Assembly (NCBI GenBank): GCA_021777765.1
Contig: JAJYDF010000006.1
Location: 1 to 64,000 of the forward strand
Source of the DNA: Pseudomonadota bacterium
GTDB lineage: Bacteria; Pseudomonadota; Gammaproteobacteria; DASZBR01
Direction of reading: 5' to 3'
Length of the DNA: 64,000 nt
Shown here: one piece after another, positions 43,030 to 51,531 of the stretch
Layout of the letters: each line of letters opens with the position of its first letter
Position numbering within the stretch: the stretch's first letter is position 1
Made by a program: the position numbers and the translations under genes
Notes under the pieces: model-generated
What the model saw: the letters and a program-made list of their open reading frames with translations, nothing else
The model's database searches: none
What the model was told of the DNA's origin: nothing

Positions 43030-45876
43030 TTATCGTGTTCTGTTTGAATTAGGCTGTTTGAGCATTGATTCGCGAAGGTGAATTGTTCCCTCGTCAAAAT
43101 TATCGTTATCCCTAGATATTTCACTCTGTGTAGTTTGATTTTCTTGCGTGGTTTGCAATTCATTTGCTGTCGTTCGAGGAGATTGAAATATATTCGAAAA
43201 ATCCAATAGCAGTCTTGCTGAGGGAATAGTTTCAGATAAAACATGTTCAGTTTCATTAGGTTGTGATAAATCAAAGCCTGTAGTTTGTTGTTGCGCTTGA
43301 TTATTTTTTATCTTAGCAACGTCATTCATTTTTTCTATTAATTTATTGGATTTTTCAGGATATTTTTGTTTAGTCAGCGTTACAATTTTATTGATATATA
43401 CTGCATCCCACCGAAACATGTTTTTTTCATATTCGTTAAAAATATAATCGAGCAAGGTGTTAATAAATAAATCTTGATTTTTTTGTGTAATATTATATTT
43501 ATCGGATAATAGTAGCTTAAGATAAGTCAAATAAAATCCATCGTATATTTTTGGCCATTGATTTATTAAATTGTTTGCATGTTGTGCAAGGGTTAAATGA
43601 TTTTGAAAGTATTGTGAGAACTGTGATGGCTCTTCATTCATTTTGATAAGATTTTTATGAAATCTTAATATATCTGTTACATGTAAATGAGGATATTTTT
43701 CGTTAAAAAGCTTAATGAGTTTATCCAAATCGTTAATATCTTTTAAAAAATAAGGCATCATCCCATAGTATTCTGTCATAAAAGCATGAATGAACAATGT
43801 AGTAGGTGACAGGAAAATCTGTTTTTGTTTGCCTAAGTGAGTAAGTAAATCAACGATTTCTGAGCGTTGTAATTTTATAGCATTAAATAAAACAAGATAA
43901 AATGGATTTGCATTTTCTCGGGTGTAATAATCAGTTAATTCTCGCAGCAATAAACGGCATATGATTGTTTGATACTTAATGATATTATCAATAAATGCGT
44001 AATGTAAAAATTCATCTGATAGGATAACGCCAAATGTTTTTGAGCTTCTTCTCAAATCAAGCATAGCAGAGATATAATTAAATAGTCCTCTTTTAACCAG
44101 AGCCTTAAAATAGGATTGTTCTATGTTGGTGCCATGGTCTTGTTTCATTGAGTTTTCAAACCATAACCATAGCTGATGATTTGTTAGAAAATGATTAGCA
44201 AAAAGATTATCGTACTCTTCTACAAGGGTAATTAGCTCAACAATACCCGTATGTAAATTACGAATGATGTTTCTTCTATGTAAGTCATCATTCGCTATTT
44301 CATTTATTGATATTTGATATGAGTTAAATAAACTATTTGTTAAATTTTCAAAAATAAGTAAAAGCTCGTAATTTTGAATTAATAACAAACTTGTGTTTTC
44401 TTTATTATTTTGTGGCATCAGTGATCGTAAGACATACTGATTAAGTTTGAAATTCAATGCCTCATGCAATGGTTTCGCGTGTAGTAATCGTTGGTAGCTT
44501 TTGATGGCATGTTGAATTAAATAAACTTTAATATCATAAGTTTTAACGTGAGTGCATAAATAGTGCAAAATGTCTGCAAGCCTGTGTTCGTAGGGATATA
44601 TTTCTAAAGTAAATGTCATAAAAAAATCTATGGCTATTTTACCGTCTTTTAAATCGCTATGTATTTTAACCTCTTTTTGCAAGGCTACGTTGTTGTTTGC
44701 GCAATGATAAAAATTTAATTTTATTAACACTTTTCTAAGGCGATCATATTGTGTAGAAAAAGTAGGTATGCCATTTTTTATGCTAAGGATAAATCGTTGA
44801 CGATCGAATTCTTCTTGGGTCATTGAATTATTTGCTAATGCATCAGGCAAGTGCTTCATTGAAAGGACGTTGATTGTTGAGGGTTCGTCTGAAGATTTAT
44901 TTTTTATTTGCTCGTCTTTTGTTTCATTGAATTCACGAATAATCTGTTTGATCACATCTTGAATATTGACATCATGATGAAACTTCATAAGTCCTTTAAT
45001 AAACTCATCTTCGTTAAACAGTTGTTCACTTAAATTATAAGTGCGTATATTTTTTAATAGCCAAATTAGTAGAGATGTTTGCTTATGTTGGCCTAACAGA
45101 TAATATACTGAATAAATTGGAGTTGTAGGGCCAAGACGCACGTAATCAGTTTTGGGTGTTCCAGATAATAAAGTCCATAATTTGTAAAAAGAACTTATTA
45201 GATAATCTAGCTGCTCTGTAAGTAAAGGTACGCAATCGAGTATTAAAGATTCAATAGACTGTGCAATACGTTTAAAAAAATTGATATTACCAGTCGCTGC
45301 GGCGAGTTCTACAGCTAATAATTTACCCTGTGTTGTGAATGTGTTGCAGGTTAAAATTTCTGTTAATTTTAATTGAATTTTTTCCATGTGTTCCCTTGCA
45401 AAATCAAAGTCACTATTTAGTTTGTTTTTATTATTTTTAATGTACTCAACCTCAATGCTGCATTGTGTAGTAAATGCCATAAAACACGCAGTTAATTGCA
45501 TATCGGCAGAAACGTTTTTAGGGTCACTTAATTGTATTAATGCATTTAATTTATGATAAATCGTTTCAAGATTAATATCATAAGATAAGTCAAACATGTT
45601 AACGAGTTGCTTGAGAATTTCATTAGGTAATAACCCTATAAATGATTCATTGCAGAGTTGTTTTAATTTTTGAAATTTATTATCTTGCGTGTTGCGTATG
45701 TCTTCATTTTCTGAGATATCCAATTTTGCGAGTTCGGGCAATAATTCAGGTATAAGCAGTGAGAAATAATATTTTTCTTTGTCTAGCTCATCAATTTCAG
45801 GCTTATTTACTGTGGATAAAATATTTGTGTTGGTATCGAAAACAACAGGTAATTGTAATAATTTTGGATTTTTCAT
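43030..45876 (-). CDS. Large helical protein, paralog 2 of a tandem pair
   Basis: A 948-residue paralog of the protein at 39925-42840, aligning end to end with many identical blocks (QLCNESFIGLLPNEIL, YDINLETIYHKLNALIQLS, HQLWLWFENSMK). No known domain is recognised. An in-frame ATG at 45891 exists, but ATG 45876 lines up exactly with the paralog's N-terminus and is chosen. The C-terminus is Gln/Asn-rich and acidic, then ends LRESMLKQPNSNRTR, like its partner. The pair lies on the same strand as the 1584-residue protein and may form an effector cluster with it. Confidence 0.75.
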   Translation of the reverse strand: MKNPKLLQLPVVFDTNTNILSTVNKPEIDELDKEKYYFSLLIPELLPELAKLDISENEDIRNTQDNKFQKLKQLCNESFIGLLPNEILKQLVNMFDLSYDINLETIYHKLNALIQLSDPKNVSADMQLTACFMAFTTQCSIEVEYIKNNKNKLNSDFDFAREHMEKIQLKLTEILTCNTFTTQGKLLAVELAAATGNINFFKRIAQSIESLILDCVPLLTEQLDYLISSFYKLWTLLSGTPKTDYVRLGPTTPIYSVYYLLGQHKQTSLLIWLLKNIRTYNLSEQLFNEDEFIKGLMKFHHDVNIQDVIKQIIREFNETKDEQIKNKSSDEPSTINVLSMKHLPDALANNSMTQEEFDRQRFILSIKNGIPTFSTQYDRLRKVLIKLNFYHCANNNVALQKEVKIHSDLKDGKIAIDFFMTFTLEIYPYEHRLADILHYLCTHVKTYDIKVYLIQHAIKSYQRLLHAKPLHEALNFKLNQYVLRSLMPQNNKENTSLLLIQNYELLLIFENLTNSLFNSYQISINEIANDDLHRRNIIRNLHTGIVELITLVEEYDNLFANHFLTNHQLWLWFENSMKQDHGTNIEQSYFKALVKRGLFNYISAMLDLRRSSKTFGVILSDEFLHYAFIDNIIKYQTIICRLLLRELTDYYTRENANPFYLVLFNAIKLQRSEIVDLLTHLGKQKQIFLSPTTLFIHAFMTEYYGMMPYFLKDINDLDKLIKLFNEKYPHLHVTDILRFHKNLIKMNEEPSQFSQYFQNHLTLAQHANNLINQWPKIYDGFYLTYLKLLLSDKYNITQKNQDLFINTLLDYIFNEYEKNMFRWDAVYINKIVTLTKQKYPEKSNKLIEKMNDVAKIKNNQAQQQTTGFDLSQPNETEHVLSETIPSARLLLDFSNIFQSPRTTANELQTTQENQTTQSEISRDNDNFDEGTIHLRESMLKQPNSNRTR

Positions 45877-46043
45877 CGTTGTCCCATTCATGTATAGGCA
45901 ATTTTAAGGGGCAATTATTATAACACAGTTTTTAAATCAATAATTGATTTGATGAAATAATCGTTAATATTAATAGGACAATGAGTTTGTCATGAATATA
46001 GTCATAGCTTCATAATTCGTATGATAAATAAATATCAGGTTAT

Positions 46044-46595
46044 TCAATACGGCTCAACAATAACTAGAGTACCAATTTGAATTAAATGGTGACTTAACCA
46101 GTCCGCATCCATTGGGGTAATTCTGATACAGCCATGACTTGCATTGTAACTTCGTACTTCATACGAACCATGTATTGCAAATCCACCATGAAAATACATA
46201 CACCACGGCATAGGCGCGCCAGGGTGATCGATGGGGAATTTGCTTGATTTACAACCGGCATCACCTTTGTCGTATACATAAAAATGACCAACGGGTGTAT
46301 GACAGCGCCGGTGGAGGTCTCTGCAATAATTCGATCCGCCGGAACCATAGCCACTTCTTACTAAGCTGCCATCAGGCGCATAAGCTGACCAGAGTCGTGT
46401 CTTAGGATCGAAAATAAATGTGCCATGTGCGCTTTTAGGGCCAGCAATAGTAGTAGTGACGGTGCTGGATGTCGTTGTTGTGAAAGTCTGCGTGGTGGTC
46501 ATGGTTTGAGTTTGGGTAAAAGTGTTTGCAGCAAAAGATGAGTTGAAAAACAGAACCAACACTAATCCGGTAATAAAGGTTTTAATTATTAGCAT
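46044..46595 (-). CDS. L,D-transpeptidase (YkuD family), exported
   Basis: A 183-residue exported protein with signal peptide residues 1-22 (ending SSFAA), a Thr-rich linker (residues 25-50) and a YkuD catalytic domain. The signature is complete: His142-Gly, then SHGCIRI with His154 and catalytic Cys156. The family cross-links peptidoglycan 3-3 or anchors proteins to it; carbapenems inhibit such enzymes. Extra cysteines (91, 98, 115, 132) might form disulfides in the periplasm. It is divergent from a 2OG-Fe(II) oxygenase gene, and a Fur box lies in the shared upstream region, so iron may regulate one or both. Confidence 0.92.
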   Translation of the reverse strand: MLIIKTFITGLVLVLFFNSSFAANTFTQTQTMTTTQTFTTTTSSTVTTTIAGPKSAHGTFIFDPKTRLWSAYAPDGSLVRSGYGSGGSNYCRDLHRRCHTPVGHFYVYDKGDAGCKSSKFPIDHPGAPMPWCMYFHGGFAIHGSYEVRSYNASHGCIRITPMDADWLSHHLIQIGTLVIVEPY

Positions 46596-46642
46596 AGCAA
46601 TACCTTCCGCCTTTTTTATTATCGTTTTTGTTAAGGCTTATC

Positions 46643-46661
46643 CATAATGATAATCATTATT
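46643..46661. promoter_or_regulatory. Fur box
   Basis: CATAATGATAATCATTATT matches the 19-base Fur consensus GATAATGATAATCATTATC at 17 positions, with only the outermost base at each end different. It lies 48 bases upstream of the transpeptidase start and 92 bases upstream of the oxygenase start, inside the divergent promoter region. Confidence 0.85.
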
Positions 46662-46752
46662 ATAGATGGTTTTTAGCAGTGTTATTAAACCAAGGTGTAA
46701 GTTGCAAGAAGATATTTGACCCCTTACAATGTGATTTTTTATTTGGGGCTAT

Positions 46753-47412
46753 ATGATGACTGATAAATTGCTGCAACTGGATTTATTCAACCACACTCCT
46801 CTTACTACAGAACCATTCCCCTATGTTATTGTGCCAGGATTTATTAATAAAAATGCATTAGCGAATGTTCATGCTGATTATCCTGCGGTACCTGGTCCTG
46901 GGAGTTATCCTTTAGATTTATTTACGTATGGCAGTGCATTTAAAAATTTAATTAGCGAATTAGAAGGTCCTGAATTTCGGAATGCTATTTCTGAAAAATT
47001 TAATATTGATTTAAATAATAGACCGACTATGGTCACTGTTCGAGGACATAGTCAGGAACGCGATGGTCAAATCCACACTGATACGAAAACGAAAATAATT
47101 ACTATATTGTTGTATATGAATCCCAGTTGGGAACAACCCGGTGGACAATTACGATTATTGAAAAATGGTCAAAATATAGAGGATGTAATTACTGAAATTC
47201 CACCCGTTGAAGGGACGTTGTTGGTATTTAAAGTTTCTCCCAATTCTTGGCATGGACATAAACCATTTGTGGGCGATCGCCGTGTTATTCAATTGAATTA
47301 TGTGTTAGATGAAAATGTAATTAAAAAAGAAATCGCGCGCCATCATTTTTCTGCGAAAGTGAAAAAATTAAAGAGTATGATTGGCTTGGGGTCGTTGGGA
47401 TCTTCCTATTAA
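46753..47412 (+). CDS. 2OG-Fe(II) oxygenase superfamily protein
   Basis: A 219-residue non-heme iron dioxygenase-like protein. The iron triad appears as His108 and Asp110 (QIHTDTK) with a distal His at 167 or 169 (SWHGHKPF). Arg176/Arg177 (DRRVIQLNYV) would bind 2-oxoglutarate. LLYMNPSWEQPGGQLRLL is the usual strand pattern. The family hydroxylates proteins, sugars or small molecules; the substrate is unknown. A near-perfect Fur box lies upstream. waaC follows 21 bases later on the same strand, so a role in modifying the envelope or lipopolysaccharide is conceivable but unproven. Confidence 0.88.
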   Translation: MMTDKLLQLDLFNHTPLTTEPFPYVIVPGFINKNALANVHADYPAVPGPGSYPLDLFTYGSAFKNLISELEGPEFRNAISEKFNIDLNNRPTMVTVRGHSQERDGQIHTDTKTKIITILLYMNPSWEQPGGQLRLLKNGQNIEDVITEIPPVEGTLLVFKVSPNSWHGHKPFVGDRRVIQLNYVLDENVIKKEIARHHFSAKVKKLKSMIGLGSLGSSY

Positions 47413-47433
47413 ATTTTTGAATAATAATTATTT

Positions 47434-48456
47434 ATGAATGTATTAATCGTAAAAACATCATCCATGGGCGATATAATTCACGCTCTGCCAGCATTAACAG
47501 ATGCCGTTAAAGCGCATCCCAATATTAAATTTGATTGGGTTTTAGAAGAGGGTTTTGTTGAAGTGCCTTCTTGGCATAATGCTGTCAATGAAATTATTCC
47601 TGTTGCTATTAGACGCTGGCGTAAACATCCTATTCAAGCGATAAAAAGTGGTGAAATAAAACGCTTTCATCAGAAATTAAAATCTAAAACGTATGATTTA
47701 GTGATTGATGCGCAAGCTTCCTATAAAAGTGCAATTGTGACTTATTTTGCTAAAGGACCCCGTTGTGGATTAGATTGGCGTTCATCACGTGAACCTTTTG
47801 TGCAATTATCTTATGACAAAACTTTTTATGTAAATCGTAAGCAACATGCCATTAAAATATTACGCGAATTATTTGCGCAAGCATTAAATTATCCTTTTGT
47901 AGATGATCAACCGAATTATGATATTAATCGTAAATATTTGTTAACACCGCCTGTCGATTTACCTGAAAAATATGTGGTTTTTGTGCATGCAACCAATTGG
48001 GTTACTAAATGTTGGCCTGAGCAATATTGGTATGAATTGGCACAAAAAGTTGAACAGGCAGGTTATCCGATTTTATTACCTTGGGGCGCGCCACATGAAT
48101 TTGAACGTGCGCAACGTATTGCTGCATCATGTAAATCAGCCATTGTTTTACCGAAATTAAAACTCGCTGAAATTGCGACAATATTAGCGAACGCAAAAGC
48201 GGCAGTTTGTGTAGATACGGGATTAAGTCATTTAACGGCGGCATTAAATACACCTGCTGTGACGGTATATGGACCTACTAATCCCGCATTAATTGGTGCG
48301 ACAGGTATAGGACAAAAACATTTGGTCGCGCAATTTCCTTGTGCGCCCTGCAAGTTAAAAGTGTGTAGTTATAAGAAACCCTCTGAACAAAAACCCGCGT
48401 GTTTTATGTCAATTCCTACGCAAAAAGTATGGGATGAGGTTTCGAAGTTGATTTAA
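47434..48456 (+). CDS. waaC: Lipopolysaccharide heptosyltransferase I
   Basis: A 340-residue GT9-family glycosyltransferase that adds the first heptose to Kdo2-lipid A on the cytoplasmic face of the inner membrane. It has the N-terminal MNVLIVKTSSMGDIIHALPAL, typical of WaaC, then VIDAQASYKSA and the C-terminal donor-binding segment CVDTGLSHLTAALNTPAVTVYGPTNP. WaaC is told from WaaF by the SSMGDI(I/V)H start. waaF lies 130 bases away on the other strand, separated by a REP-like palindrome. It implies an inner core with heptose. Confidence 0.95.
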   Translation: MNVLIVKTSSMGDIIHALPALTDAVKAHPNIKFDWVLEEGFVEVPSWHNAVNEIIPVAIRRWRKHPIQAIKSGEIKRFHQKLKSKTYDLVIDAQASYKSAIVTYFAKGPRCGLDWRSSREPFVQLSYDKTFYVNRKQHAIKILRELFAQALNYPFVDDQPNYDINRKYLLTPPVDLPEKYVVFVHATNWVTKCWPEQYWYELAQKVEQAGYPILLPWGAPHEFERAQRIAASCKSAIVLPKLKLAEIATILANAKAAVCVDTGLSHLTAALNTPAVTVYGPTNPALIGATGIGQKHLVAQFPCAPCKLKVCSYKKPSEQKPACFMSIPTQKVWDEVSKLI

Positions 48457-48516
48457 TTAATGTTAAATTTTGACTCTGCTGTACTGAGTTTCATTAATTT
48501 TGTCACATATTTGAAT

Positions 48517-48567
48517 CACCCTCATCCGCCTTCGGCACCTTCTCCCACAAGTGGGAGAAGGAAAAAA
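48517..48567 (+). repeat. REP-like palindrome, copy with compensated stem
   Basis: CACCCTCATCCGCCTTCGGC then CCTTCTCCCAC-AA-GTGGGAGAAGG. Relative to other copies both arms changed together (CCCGC/GCGGG to CCCAC/GTGGG), keeping the stem perfect. It lies between the convergent waaC and waaF genes. Confidence 0.9.
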
Positions 48568-48586
48568 ATGCATTGATAATAGTGAA

Positions 48587-49615
48587 TTAAATATTTAATT
48601 CTGCCATTGCATTAAATACCATTGATGACGACATATCACGTAAACATTTTTGATGTTGCAAAGGACATTTTCGTTGAAAACAAGGACTGCAAGATAATTT
48701 CAAAGATAATATTTTTACATTATCAGATAAAGGTGGTGTAAAACGGGGATCGGATGATCCATATAATACAATTAATGGGCGATTTAATGCGGCGGCAATA
48801 TGCATTAATCCTGAATCATTTGATACAACTAAATTCGCTAATGATAATAAATCAATGGCTTCTGCTAACGATGTTTTTCCGGTTAAATCAATACAATTGT
48901 TATTTGTGATTTTTTGAATAATGGCTGCTTCGGTTTGATCTTTAGGCGAACCAAAAATCCAGACATTCCAACCTTCTGCTAATTTTTTATTGGCAATTTC
49001 AGCGTAATATTCTGCAGGCCATCGTTTTGCGGGGCCAAATTCTGCACCGGGACATAAAGCCATAATCGGTTTTTGTGAAATCGTTAATTGATGTTTTGCA
49101 ATGGCTAGCTTGCGATCTTGTTCTGAAAAAATTAATGATGGGCGTGGATAGGGTTTTGGTATTTGTTCATTTTTATTTAATCCTAATGCCATAAATCGTT
49201 CGATCATTAAAGGTAATTTTTCTTTATTTAAATAGCGGATGTCATTTAATAATCCCCAACGCATTTCACCACGCCAACTGGTTCTGAGCGGGATGCCTGC
49301 AAAAAAAGGAATAAATGCGGACTTAAATGAATTCGGTAAAATAATGGCTTGATCATATTTTGTGGATTTTAATTGTCTGCCGAATTTAAATCGTTCTATA
49401 AATTTAAATTCACCGTGATTAAAGGGTAAAACGATGAATTGAGAAACTTCTGGCATACGTGCTAATAAAGGAGCGCTCCATGCAGGTGCTAGAACATCAA
49501 TAATGACATTGGGGTTACGTTGTTTTATTAATTTGAATAATGTTTGCGCCATGACCATATCACCAACCCATGCGGGGCCGATGATGAGGATTTTTTGCGG
49601 GAGTTTATCTGTCAT
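48587..49615 (-). CDS. waaF: Lipopolysaccharide heptosyltransferase II
   Basis: A 342-residue GT9-family enzyme that adds the second heptose of the inner core. The WaaF signature KILIIGPAWVGDMVMAQTLF is at the N-terminus. Further motifs are AIILPNSFKSAFIPFFAGIP, the donor-binding LCPGAEFGPAKRWP, and VVSNDSGLMHIAAALNRPLIVLYGSSDP. The conserved C-terminal cysteines (CSPCFQRKCPLQHQKC) are present. The order waaF, CHCC zinc finger, lgt on one strand suggests a shared transcript. Confidence 0.95.
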   Translation of the reverse strand: MTDKLPQKILIIGPAWVGDMVMAQTLFKLIKQRNPNVIIDVLAPAWSAPLLARMPEVSQFIVLPFNHGEFKFIERFKFGRQLKSTKYDQAIILPNSFKSAFIPFFAGIPLRTSWRGEMRWGLLNDIRYLNKEKLPLMIERFMALGLNKNEQIPKPYPRPSLIFSEQDRKLAIAKHQLTISQKPIMALCPGAEFGPAKRWPAEYYAEIANKKLAEGWNVWIFGSPKDQTEAAIIQKITNNNCIDLTGKTSLAEAIDLLSLANLVVSNDSGLMHIAAALNRPLIVLYGSSDPRFTPPLSDNVKILSLKLSCSPCFQRKCPLQHQKCLRDMSSSMVFNAMAELNI

Positions 49616-49694
49616 TAATATTTAACCTTTAATCATCAAAAGTGATTTTCAAGATAATGGATGTGGTGGATAACGGCCTGAGGTCTAATCCAAC

Positions 49695-49901
49695 CTATGT
49701 TTTTTGCTGATCGATATCGACCAAGGTGTATTCGGATTCACAATAAGGACAAACAACTTTACCTGCTTTAGCTATGGGCAAATAGACGCGTGGATGCGAA
49801 TCCCACAAACGCATATCTGGCATGGGGCAACATAAAGGTAAGTTAGCGCGGGTCACTTGGTATTGTTTTTTGGTGCTCGCAGGCTGTAGTTGATCAGCCA
49901 T
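49695..49901 (-). CDS. Zinc-finger domain protein (zf-CHCC)
   Basis: A 68-residue protein of the CHCC zinc-finger type (PF10276, also in the mitochondrial complex I subunit NDUFS6). Likely ligands are in [21 protein letters not shown] and [12 protein letters not shown], giving C-H-C-C. The length is typical. Its start overlaps the end of lgt by 8 bases, so translation is probably coupled. The bacterial role is not firmly known. Confidence 0.85.
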   Translation of the reverse strand: MADQLQPASTKKQYQVTRANLPLCCPMPDMRLWDSHPRVYLPIAKAGKVVCPYCESEYTLVDIDQQKT

Positions 49902-50709
49902 TGTTGACTCCTAAACGATAGATATTTTGTTCTTGTTTTTTGTAGGCGCAAACCATAGTAGCCAGACCGATTAATACCATAGGGATTGATAAGAGTTGTC
50001 CCATGGTTAACCAATTAAAAGCAATAAATCCTAATTGGATATCTGGTTGACGGAAACATTCGCCAATGATGCGGAATGTGCCGTAGCAAATTAAAAAGAG
50101 ACCGGTGACAGCGCCACGAGGACGTTGTTTAGAACTAAATATCCAGGTAATGAGAAATAACAGGATACCTTCTAAAAAGAATTCGTAAATTTCTGAAGGA
50201 TGACGAGGATAAGGCCCTGCGTTGGGGTAAACCATGCCCCATGGCACTGTGGTGACGCGTCCCCACAGTTCACCATTAATGAAGTTACCAATACGGCCTG
50301 CTGCGAGTCCTAGAGGGACTAAGGGTGATATAAAATCAGCAACCTCGGCGAAACCTTTCTTTGCATGTCTACCAAATAACCATACAGCAAATACCACACC
50401 CAGCAGACCACCATGAAATGCCATGCCGCCTTGCCATACTTTAAAAATGATCAATGGATTGGATAAGAAATTGGGTAAATCATAAAACAGCATGTATCCT
50501 ATGCGTCCGCCTAACACGGCGCCGAGTGCAGCATAAAAGATGAGGTCTGCAACTTGTTCTGCAGTCCAACCACTATTGGGTTTTTTGGCGCGGTATAAGC
50601 CCAAGCCCCACGCGATGAAAAAACCCACAATATACATAAGCCCGTACCAATGAACTTGTAATGGGCCTAGCTTGAATGCAACGGGATTGATATGAGGATA
50701 TATAAACAT
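49894..50709 (-). CDS. lgt: Prolipoprotein diacylglyceryl transferase
   Basis: A 271-residue inner-membrane enzyme that transfers diacylglycerol from phosphatidylglycerol to the lipobox Cys of prolipoproteins. It has seven or so membrane segments. Family motifs are [23 protein letters not shown], the HGGLLG loop with its conserved His, and the Lgt signature [14 protein letters not shown], followed by [12 protein letters not shown] lies six bases before the ATG. Lipoproteins such as LptM in this window would be substrates. Confidence 0.97.
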   Translation of the reverse strand: MFIYPHINPVAFKLGPLQVHWYGLMYIVGFFIAWGLGLYRAKKPNSGWTAEQVADLIFYAALGAVLGGRIGYMLFYDLPNFLSNPLIIFKVWQGGMAFHGGLLGVVFAVWLFGRHAKKGFAEVADFISPLVPLGLAAGRIGNFINGELWGRVTTVPWGMVYPNAGPYPRHPSEIYEFFLEGILLFLITWIFSSKQRPRGAVTGLFLICYGTFRIIGECFRQPDIQLGFIAFNWLTMGQLLSIPMVLIGLATMVCAYKKQEQNIYRLGVNNG

Positions 50710-50856
50710 AAGAATCCTAAGATAATTAATAAAGGCGGTAAGTTAAACAGAATATGTCAAAAATGGCAATGTTTTAGTGTGTTTTTACCTAATTAAACCA
50801 TAATGATATCAAATGATTGTTAAACTGGGTGAAATAAAATTGTTGGAGATTTTATC

Positions 50857-51324
50857 ATGCAAAAGAAGTTTATGAGTGAAGCAATTCAATTAGCGCATAA
50901 TGGTGTAAATCAATCACAAGGTGGGCCATTTGGTGCTGTGATTGTAAAAGAAAATAAAATTATTGGGCGGGGATTTAATCAAGTGATTAATAATTTTGAT
51001 CCGACTGCACATGCAGAAATTGTCGCAATTCGTGAAGCATGTAAATATTTAAATAATTTTTGGTTAGAAGGATGTGAAATTTATACGAATTGTGAACCTT
51101 GTCCTATGTGCTTAGGTGCAATTTATTGGGCACATTTAGATAAAATTTTTTATGCAGCTGATCGCGGTGATGCTGCGAAAATTGGTTTTGATGATAGCTT
51201 TTTTTATGATGAATTAAATAAAAAAATGGAAAATAGAAAGATTAAAATGATGCAGTTAATGCGTGATGATGCGTTAGTTGTTTTTAAGGAATGGGAAAAT
51301 AAGCAGGATAAAATTCGGTATTAA
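50857..51324 (+). CDS. guaD: Guanine deaminase
   Basis: A 155-residue zinc-dependent deaminase of the cytidine-deaminase fold that matches the small GuaD type (Bacillus subtilis GuaD, 156 residues). It converts guanine to xanthine. Zinc ligands are His52 (TAHAEI, with catalytic Glu54), Cys82 and Cys85 (PCPMC). The GuaD-specific features GGPFGAVIVK, AADRGDAAKIGFDDSFFYDE and the C-terminal FKEWENKQDKIRY, rather than TadA features, support the call. GGAG lies nine bases before the ATG. Confidence 0.9.
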   Translation: MQKKFMSEAIQLAHNGVNQSQGGPFGAVIVKENKIIGRGFNQVINNFDPTAHAEIVAIREACKYLNNFWLEGCEIYTNCEPCPMCLGAIYWAHLDKIFYAADRGDAAKIGFDDSFFYDELNKKMENRKIKMMQLMRDDALVVFKEWENKQDKIRY

Positions 51325-51330
51325 TATTCT

Positions 51331-51430
51331 TGGGTTCCCGGGTTTCGCCAGAAGTGCAAATTAATTTTTTTTACCAGATTTAAATTTAAGCTACATTAAT
51401 TACTTTTTCAAATGGCTTTACCCAGGCTAC
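51331..51430. repeat. Partial AGCCTGGGTG-family palindromic repeat
   Basis: Only the right half is present: TGGGTTCCCGGGTTTCGCCA (like the central palindrome of the copy at 32623) and the right end ATGGCTTTACCCAGGCTAC (51412-51430). The left end is missing, probably lost next to the guaD 3' end. It lies in the 207-base gap before the permease gene. Confidence 0.65.
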
Positions 51431-51531
51431 ATATCATCTCAAGTGAGATTATTCTGATTATCTAGGTTGACTGAAACTGCAATTAATGTAGAGTTTCTTT
51501 TTTCTTTACATTACCAATAGGAAATCATTGG

